Of a DNA stretch of 8,829 nt, positions 4,170-8,829 are shown in pieces. Origin of the DNA: Bacteroidota bacterium. GTDB lineage: Bacteria; Bacteroidota; Ignavibacteria; SZUA-365; JAADGX01. Position numbers and translations under genes: made by a program. A model generated the notes under the pieces. The model was not told where the DNA came from, made no database searches, and saw only the letters and a list, made by a program, of their open reading frames with translations. Position 1 is the stretch's first letter; every line of letters starts with the position of its first letter. The DNA is taken from the NCBI GenBank assembly GCA_027021285.1, contig JALUUP010000362.1, forward strand, positions 1 to 8,829, given 5' to 3'.

Positions 4170-5048
4170 TCATAACCCGGTCGAGAACATCTCCATGAGT
4201 TCCCGCATGCGGTTCTCCCGGCAGTTCGCTTCGATCATCCGCAGGGTTGCCCGGCCGGCAACAACAACCGCCAACGATCCTTCAGCATATTTCATTACTT
4301 TCCACTCACCCTGTGTCGGCGGCGCATTGATTCCGATTCGCTCGAGGAACTGTCGCAGGTCGTCGCGGCGGGAAAAAGTGACGCGAGAGAAAAGAGCTTC
4401 TCCATACTCAAAGGGAAAGGGCAACAGAAAAATGTTGAAGCCTTCCAAGCCCCGAAGTCGTTCGCTCCAGTCAGGATAGCTGTTTTCCAGGGCCAGCGGC
4501 CCCTGCGCGAGTATCAAGCGGAAACGGGACTCCATCAATCGCGGGTCCCGGAAGCATTCAGGCGGATTGTAGTCTTCCCCGGAAAGTCCGTCCCGCAGCA
4601 CGCGAGCGATAGCAACTAAAGCCGGATAGCGTTTTGTCGAAGCAGAAACGACAGAAACCGTTACGTAGTACGATCCCTTGACGAATTGGAGGTACCGGTC
4701 GCTCGCGCAGTTCCACCGGCACAGGCCGGGCACGTGGTCGCATTCACCATGTGAGAGGGAAAATATTCCAAACGCCGAGGCCGGCGAACCCATGCGGAAA
4801 ACCTCGACCTGCACTTCCCTCCCTTCTATCTTTCCGGTCTGTACGGAAAGTTCGATGAATCCGAATTCGCGGTACAACTCCGCGCCACCGTTCATGTACC
4901 CGAACAACTGTTTACCCGGATATCTCTTGACCTCGATTGTCTTCCATCCAGGCACATCGTCGCCGGTCAGAACGGGAAAGGTTTCCTGGCCGATGGAAGC
5001 AGATATTTCGACCAGAAATAATACAACCAGGAATCCGGGCGCTTTCAT
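4170..5048 (-). CDS. Secreted DUF6599-like protein
   Basis: 292 residues. The first 20 or so residues (MKAPG, then FLVVLFLVEISASIG) form a signal peptide. The mature part has the motif LFGYMNGGAELYREFGF (48-64) and SPASAFGIFSLSHG (88-101), which I associate with DUF6599 proteins; the family name is from memory and should be checked. Three cysteines at about 103, 110 and 114 (C-x6-C-x3-C) are close enough to bind metal or form disulfides (inference). The frame is open far upstream into the DUF362 gene, but the ATG at 5048 is chosen because it starts the signal peptide and lies just 17 bases after the DUF362 stop. No close Shine-Dalgarno is evident. The two genes are probably co-transcribed and both products are exported. 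Function unknown. Confidence 0.78.
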   Translation of the reverse strand: MKAPGFLVVLFLVEISASIGQETFPVLTGDDVPGWKTIEVKRYPGKQLFGYMNGGAELYREFGFIELSVQTGKIEGREVQVEVFRMGSPASAFGIFSLSHGECDHVPGLCRWNCASDRYLQFVKGSYYVTVSVVSASTKRYPALVAIARVLRDGLSGEDYNPPECFRDPRLMESRFRLILAQGPLALENSYPDWSERLRGLEGFNIFLLPFPFEYGEALFSRVTFSRRDDLRQFLERIGINAPPTQGEWKVMKYAEGSLAVVVAGRATLRMIEANCRENRMRELMEMFSTGL

Positions 5049-5065
5049 GCGATTGCCCGCACCCT

Positions 5066-6244
5066 CTATCCGAGAACGAGCCTGGAACGGTCGATCTTCT
5101 CCAGGGCCGCGACGCCCAGCTTGTAGCTCTCCGCGAGGTTCGCGAACACCAGGGCCCGCGGCGATTCTTTCTTCTGCACCTTTTGCTCGAACCGCTTTTT
5201 GATCATGATATCGTAGCCCACACGATCCACTGCCACCGGGTCGGTTCCGGCGAGAACGGTGTTGAACGCGGTGATAAACTGCGGGTTGGCTCCCGGTCCC
5301 CCCTGGTAGCACCCGATGATGCCGTCCACGAGGTTGAGAACCACCTTGTCCCGAAGGGGCGGAAAGCACGGGACCTGGGCCGTCGTCTCGCTCCACAACT
5401 GCTTGTGAAGCCGGGCGGTGTTGGTGATGGAGCCATAGGCGAGATTCTTGAGACACAACGTCACCGTGGGTCCCGCGTTCTTCAAGATGGGAATGTTGAT
5501 AATTTTCGTGACCTCCCCGGTCACGACCTTGCTGAAATAGGAATACTTGCCCTCGTTGATCATATAGGGCAGCGTTTCCTCGTCGTACGAATCCTCGCAG
5601 TCCGCCCAGAAGTACCAGTCCTTGTCGATCCGGGCTTCACCGTACAGCTTGCCCTCGGCATTGTAGAACGATCCGTTTTCATCCTTGCATTCCGGGCCGG
5701 TGATACGGACGCCGGGAAAATTCTCACGCGTGAATCCCACCTCGTGCATCTCGAATTCCCGTCGGTCCCAAATGACCAGGTTCTTCCGGGGAATGCCCGC
5801 CGCTTCCAACTGAGCTATGACCGCTTTCACGATTTCGAGGCTGGTCGAAAGCAGTTTTCCCGCCACGGGATTGACCTTGAGTCCGATGACATCCTGCGGC
5901 GTCACGAACTGCAGCCAGGCTTCCTTCAGCGACGGCGCGCCGGTCAGCTCGAGCATGCACCGTTCGACCATGGATTGAATCGCGGACAAATCCGGCTTTC
6001 CGTTCACCGCCGCCTTGGCGTTGTATGCTTCAATCACCCGGCCGGGATACTTTCCCGGCATGGAGTCGGCCGTGCGCGGCGCCTTGAGCGCATCGTCGAT
6101 ATTCGTGGCCGGTTTATCCGCAGAAAGAACGCCGGGAGAAGAGGTTGATTTAAGCAGATGTGCGGGAATAAACGTGGTGGCACCCGCAGCGGCAAGGTAT
6201 CTGAGGAAATCGCGGCGATGAAAATGGTGTGATCCAGGTTTCAT
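5066..6244 (-). CDS. Tat-exported DUF362 domain protein
   Basis: 392 residues. The N-terminus has a twin-arginine signal, HRRDFLRYLAAAG (9-21, Arg10-Arg11), followed by a weakly hydrophobic stretch, so it is probably exported folded. The DUF362 body is recognisable by VIGLKVNPVAGKLLST (119-134), LVIWDRREFEM (156-166), IINIPILKNAGPTVTLCLKN (248-267) and VLAGTDPVAVDRVGYDIM (330-347). Some DUF362 proteins carry a ferredoxin-like 4Fe-4S module; here the six cysteines are scattered with no CxxCxxC, so that module is absent. Tat export usually implies a cofactor bound in the cytoplasm, but none can be named. The start is firm: AAGGAG (6252-6257) sits 7 bases before the ATG. It is 102 bases after mntP and 17 bases before the DUF6599-like gene. 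Confidence 0.87.
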   Translation of the reverse strand: MKPGSHHFHRRDFLRYLAAAGATTFIPAHLLKSTSSPGVLSADKPATNIDDALKAPRTADSMPGKYPGRVIEAYNAKAAVNGKPDLSAIQSMVERCMLELTGAPSLKEAWLQFVTPQDVIGLKVNPVAGKLLSTSLEIVKAVIAQLEAAGIPRKNLVIWDRREFEMHEVGFTRENFPGVRITGPECKDENGSFYNAEGKLYGEARIDKDWYFWADCEDSYDEETLPYMINEGKYSYFSKVVTGEVTKIINIPILKNAGPTVTLCLKNLAYGSITNTARLHKQLWSETTAQVPCFPPLRDKVVLNLVDGIIGCYQGGPGANPQFITAFNTVLAGTDPVAVDRVGYDIMIKKRFEQKVQKKESPRALVFANLAESYKLGVAALEKIDRSRLVLG

Positions 6245-6346
6245 GATTGCGCTCCTTTTTCCCTATGTACGTATCTACGTCGGAACATGCAAGAGTGAAT
6301 TACTCATGAATGGCACGAAGGCGGGAGACTGCCCCACTGGCGAACC

Positions 6347-6913
6347 TCAACTCCACACGCCCATGTGTTCCAGCACGACACGGATTCCGATGAAAATCAG
6401 GATCAAGCCGCCGATAAATTCCATTTTTCTCCCCAGGATTTGAGAAAACTGTCTCCCCAGGCGCATGCCGATCACGGTCATGCCGCATGCCACAACACCG
6501 ATGACGAGGGCGGGAGCGATAATGTCCGTATGAGCAAGTGCCAGGCTGAATCCCACGGCAAGGGCGTCCATGCTCGTAGCCAACGACAATCCCACAAGCA
6601 TCCATCCCCGCGTCATGTCTCCATTGAACCGCTGCGTTTCGCCTGATATCGAGGTGAACATCATCCTGCCTCCTATGAAGCCCAGCAAGCCAAACGCGAC
6701 CCAGTGATCGTACGCCGCGATGACATTCACTACCTCCCTGCCCGCCAGCCACCCCAGGAGGGGCATGAGAAACTGGAACAAGCCGAAGTGAAATGACAAG
6801 CGGAACACCTGTCGGCGATGCGCCCTGCCCAGGACGGAACCCGCGGCCACGGCCACAGCAAAGGCGTCGATGGCAAGGGCAAGGGCGAGGAGAAAGATGG
6901 TTACAATATCCAT
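6347..6913 (-). CDS. mntP: Manganese efflux pump MntP
   Basis: 188 residues, the same length as E. coli MntP. Six membrane segments can be drawn, arranged as two related halves. The family's key acidic residues are in place: LALAIDAFAVAVAAG (11-25, Asp16) in the first helix and SLATSMDALAVGFSLAL (110-126, Asp116) in the fourth. GLLGFIGGRMM (75-85) and EFIGGLILIFIGIRVV (165-180) complete the pattern. It exports Mn2+ across the inner membrane, protecting against manganese excess. The start is preceded by AAGG about 7 bases upstream. E. coli mntP is controlled by MntR and a yybP-ykoY riboswitch; here only 93 bases separate it from the divergent thioredoxin gene and I see no such riboswitch. Whether the DUF362 pair downstream is in the same transcript is unclear. 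Confidence 0.95.
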   Translation of the reverse strand: MDIVTIFLLALALAIDAFAVAVAAGSVLGRAHRRQVFRLSFHFGLFQFLMPLLGWLAGREVVNVIAAYDHWVAFGLLGFIGGRMMFTSISGETQRFNGDMTRGWMLVGLSLATSMDALAVGFSLALAHTDIIAPALVIGVVACGMTVIGMRLGRQFSQILGRKMEFIGGLILIFIGIRVVLEHMGVWS

Positions 6914-6978
6914 GTCCTCGCCTTATCCATTGATGAAGCTCGCATATACCGGAAAGATGACGTATTTTTCGATTGAGA

Positions 6979-6989
6979 ACAATTATTGT
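6979..6989. promoter_or_regulatory. Small AT-rich palindrome between mntP and thioredoxin genes
   Basis: ACAAT-T-ATTGT is a perfect 5-bp inverted repeat in an AT-rich divergent region, a plausible binding site for a dimeric regulator, for instance a metal-responsive one given mntP. A plus-strand TTGAGA (6973-6978) adjoins it, a five-of-six match to a -35, but no good -10 follows. At 11 bases it could be chance. Confidence 0.25.
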
Positions 6990-7006
6990 CCATTTTACAT
7001 CGGATT

Positions 7007-7510
7007 ATGACCAGATCGAAAATACCCTTCATTCTCCTGCTCGGATGCTGGCTGCTTGCGACGGCTGCCCCGGCAGTCGCGCAAAAGAAGGGGCCTTACA
7101 ATCCCAGGGCCGACGCACGTGCCGAAATAGCCAAAGCCGTCCACAAGGCAAAGGCCGAGAATAAGCACGTCCTCCTGCAAATCGGGGGCAACTGGTGCGT
7201 CTGGTGCAGGCGCCTGGAAAAGCTGTTCCGCGCAGACACAGCCATCGCCCGCATCCTGAACCGGAACTACGAGCTCGTCTTCGTCAACTTCAGTCGTGAA
7301 AACAAGAACCTGGACGTGCTGGCAGAACTCGGTTATCCCCAGAGATTCGGTTTTCCGGTGCTGGTGGTGCTCGACGCGGACGGGAAACGGCTCCATACGC
7401 AGGATTCCGCTTTGCTGGAAAAAGGGAAGGGACAGGACCCGGAAAAGGTCAGGCGGTTTCTCGAGCTCTGGACTCCTTCGGCGCTCGACCCGGCAAAATA
7501 CAGGAAATAG
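7007..7510 (+). CDS. Exported thioredoxin-fold protein with CVWC active site
   Basis: 167 residues. The signal peptide MTRSKIPFILLLGCWLLATA is followed by a likely cleavage site at AVA-Q (25/26). The domain resembles the thioredoxin_7 family: KHVLLQIGGNWCVWC (53-67) has the redox pair Cys64-x-x-Cys67, and GFPVLVVLDADGK supplies the conserved cis-proline and following strand. It probably acts as a periplasmic or envelope disulfide reductase or isomerase; partners are unknown. The open frame extends upstream to a TTG at 6986, but that would add seven residues before a good signal peptide, so the ATG at 7007 is preferred; the ribosome-binding site is weak. A cysteine at residue 14 (LLGC) could be read as a lipobox, but the hydrophobic stretch continues past it, making lipidation less likely. 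Confidence 0.88.
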   Translation: MTRSKIPFILLLGCWLLATAAPAVAQKKGPYNPRADARAEIAKAVHKAKAENKHVLLQIGGNWCVWCRRLEKLFRADTAIARILNRNYELVFVNFSRENKNLDVLAELGYPQRFGFPVLVVLDADGKRLHTQDSALLEKGKGQDPEKVRRFLELWTPSALDPAKYRK

Positions 7511-7534
7511 CGGCAGGATTCTCACTCCGCCCTT

Positions 7535-7562
7535 CTGCTTCGCTCAGGGCTGCGAAAAGCAG
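7535..7562 (+). repeat. Stem-loop after the exported thioredoxin gene
   Basis: CTGCTT-CGC (7535-7543) pairs with GCGAAAAGCAG (7552-7562), leaving two bulged bases, around an 8-base loop. It begins 25 bases after the stop and is followed only by GTTTCTCC. It may be a weak terminator or part of a small dispersed repeat; the motif CTTCGCTCAGGGC recalls common environmental repeats. Confidence 0.35.
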
Positions 7563-7577
7563 GTTTCTCCAACCATT

Positions 7578-7591
7578 TGCGGCATGCCGCA
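7578..7591. repeat. 14-base perfect palindrome
   Basis: TGCGGCATGCCGCA is self-complementary throughout. It lies in the 172-base gap between the two thioredoxin-fold genes, 16 bases after the preceding stem-loop, and could be an operator or part of the same small repeat. Confidence 0.4.
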
Positions 7592-7682
7592 GACGCGACT
7601 GCTTTTCATTGCCGGATCTCGTGGTATGAAGAAAAGAAGCGGTACGCGCTTCGAGAACAACGTAACAACACAGAGGCACAAC

Positions 7683-8318
7683 ATGAACCAGACCGACGAT
7701 AGAAAACCCGGTGTCACGCTCCCGGGGGAATTCCTGGAACGAATAGACCAGGCGGGCATCGATTATAACGAATACATGAACCGCTTCAGAAACCAGGCGC
7801 AATCCCGGGACCAGGAGGCGCCGGACGAGGACGAACGGCGGTTGCGTGTATATACCGCACTCAACTTCAGGCGCGGTGAACGCATAGAAAAAACGTACTC
7901 CGTTTCACCTGAACTCAAGGCGCTAATGGAATCCATTTCCGAACCCCAGATATGGATGACGCTGACCGAACCCTGGTGCAGGGATTCCGGCCAGACCTTG
8001 CCGTACATCGCAAAGATTGCAGCCTGTTCTTCGCTTGTCGCACTGAAGATTCTTTACCGCGACGAGAACCTCGACATCATGGATCGATACCTGACCAACG
8101 GCGCCCGGAGCACTCCCAAGCTCGTGGCTTTCGACAGTTCGGGGAAGGAGCTGTTCCAATGGGGACCCCGTCCAAAACCTGCCCGTGAGCTGATCCGGGA
8201 GTTGAAATCGCTCGGCGTGGAAAAAGAACAAATGTACGAAAAGCTTCATCTCTGGTATGGACGCGACAAGGGGACGACGTTGGAGAAGGAATTCATCGAG
8301 CTGCTGAGGTTCGAATAG
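7683..8318 (+). CDS. Cytoplasmic thioredoxin-family protein with Cys-x-x-Ser site
   Basis: 211 residues with no signal peptide. After a charged, helical N-terminal region (about 1-75) comes a thioredoxin fold: WMTLTEPWCRDSGQTLPYIA (91-110) has Cys99 and Ser102, where classical thioredoxins have a second cysteine. LKILYRDENLDIMDRYLTNG (121-140) and ARSTPKLVAFDSSGKELFQW (141-160), the latter with cis-Pro145, complete it. This resembles the thioredoxin_9-type family common in Bacteroidota, whose usual motif is WCGDA, so a single active-site cysteine is normal for the family. A monothiol or thiol-binding role is likely; dithiol reduction is not. The ATG at 7683 is preferred over upstream frame because GAGG (7673-7676) lies 6 bases before it and similarity begins after it. 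It may form its own transcript. Confidence 0.85.
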   Translation: MNQTDDRKPGVTLPGEFLERIDQAGIDYNEYMNRFRNQAQSRDQEAPDEDERRLRVYTALNFRRGERIEKTYSVSPELKALMESISEPQIWMTLTEPWCRDSGQTLPYIAKIAACSSLVALKILYRDENLDIMDRYLTNGARSTPKLVAFDSSGKELFQWGPRPKPARELIRELKSLGVEKEQMYEKLHLWYGRDKGTTLEKEFIELLRFE

Positions 8319-8443
8319 CTGAACCAAACGTGTGGGTAACGCACCAACAGAGAGCTCTTTCTCTACACCCGCGAAATCTCGCAATATCAAGGAATCATAC
8401 TCGGTGAATTTCTATAATCTCAATGAATCGTTACGGCACAGAT

Positions 8444-8791
8444 TCAAGGAGGAGGTTTTAAAAACACAAATCCCGTCTCTGCGCAAACTCCACAACAAAA
8501 AACAAGCGTAGGTTTGCGCCCGCGACGAAAAAAATAGACGCTCCGATCATCACGGACATCGAGGATTGCATGAACTCCTGCGTCCCGATCAACCAGCGAC
8601 CAGATGTTCTTCTTTTCTTCCGATTCGACCTTGAACACATAGTCCTTGAAAGTAATCTTCCCGTCCGAAAGGGTGATGTTTCCGTCCGATGTAACCATAA
8701 CGACCGTATTGACATACAAATGCGGCTGCGCGAAAGACATGTTTCCAAAAAGAATCATCACAAGCGCGACGACAACATGTGTTCGTATCAT
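8444..8791 (-). CDS. Small exported protein of unknown function
   Basis: 115 residues. A signal peptide (MIRTHVVVALVMILFGNMSF, cleavage probably SFA-Q at 21/22) is followed by a small beta-rich domain with VTSDGNITLSDGKITFKDYV (33-52) and AGVHAILDVRDDRSVYFFRR (71-90). Near the end is a cysteine cluster, FCCGVCAETG, and the tail is rich in proline (FLKPPP). I do not recognise a family. The start is well supported: AGGAGAG lies 6 bases before the ATG at 8791. The three clustered cysteines could form disulfides or bind metal (inference). It is convergent with the preceding thioredoxin-fold gene, with 125 bases between them that show nothing clear. Confidence 0.72.
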   Translation of the reverse strand: MIRTHVVVALVMILFGNMSFAQPHLYVNTVVMVTSDGNITLSDGKITFKDYVFKVESEEKKNIWSLVDRDAGVHAILDVRDDRSVYFFRRGRKPTLVFCCGVCAETGFVFLKPPP

Positions 8792-8829
8792 TATTACTCT
8801 CCTGTATATTTTCGATATGTGGTTTCTGA

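Noticed and set aside
5049..5456. N-terminal extension of the DUF6599-like protein into the DUF362 gene
   Set aside because: The extension is Arg/Gly/Pro-rich and antigenic to no domain; it overlaps the true DUF362 frame, and the signal peptide begins at the ATG at 5048.
4937..6148. A 403-codon plus-strand open frame
   Set aside because: It is antisense to the DUF362 gene, which has a Tat signal, family motifs and a good ribosome-binding site. The plus-strand product shows no domain.
6914..6990. yybP-ykoY manganese riboswitch upstream of mntP
   Set aside because: The leader is too short and I see no characteristic paired junction. A covariance-model search would settle it.
7296..7682. N-terminal extension of the second thioredoxin-fold protein
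   Set aside because: It overlaps the first thioredoxin gene in another frame and crosses a stem-loop; the ATG at 7683 has a properly spaced GAGG.
8451..8460. Strong plus-strand Shine-Dalgarno-like GGAGGAGG near 8448-8455
   Set aside because: No start codon follows at suitable distance on the plus strand; the motif is the reverse of the proline codons ending the minus-strand gene.

Overview
The window is bacterial, of moderate GC, and densely coded except for one repeat-filled gap of about 1.3 kb. The phylum cannot be fixed from sequence alone. A DUF4159-DUF4175 gene pair, a DUF362-DUF6599-like pair, many exported proteins of unknown function, a tRNA gene without an encoded CCA end and a Bacteroidota-style Cys-x-x-Ser thioredoxin-fold protein together suggest an uncultured lineage in or near the FCB group (Calditrichota/KSB1/Zixibacteria-like) or a related candidate phylum. 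This placement is inference.

Layout, left to right. (1) 1-2032, minus strand: a secreted DUF4159 protein followed 16 bases later by a membrane-anchored DUF4175 protein that runs off the left edge. (2) 2033-2254: divergent intergenic region with a small inverted repeat. (3) 2255-2904, plus strand: a MerR-family regulator, then a tRNA-Pro(GGG) gene with its own candidate promoter and a clear intrinsic terminator. (4) 2905-4169: no gene. It holds a composite repeat island built from two roughly 400-base modules, four dRS3-like palindromes with a GAAA loop, three REP-like hairpins carrying a 5' GTAG on the minus strand, and many short tracts with an exact 7- or 8-base period. At its right end lie a 20-base tandem duplication and a second palindromic element. 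(5) 4170-6913, minus strand: a manganese exporter gene (mntP), then a Tat-exported DUF362 protein and, 17 bases on, a secreted DUF6599-like protein. (6) 7007-8318, plus strand: two thioredoxin-fold proteins, one exported with a CVWC site and one cytoplasmic with a CRDS site. (7) 8444-8791, minus strand: a small exported protein of unknown function.

Functional reading. No defence system, CRISPR array, phage module or complete transposon is visible. The gene content is envelope-oriented: five of the eight proteins carry export signals, and DUF4175 and MntP add transmembrane segments. The island at 2951-4095 is the most unusual part. Its parts are individually of known types (dRS3-like, REP-like, STRR-like), but their ordered, twice-repeated and phase-preserving arrangement is worth following up.
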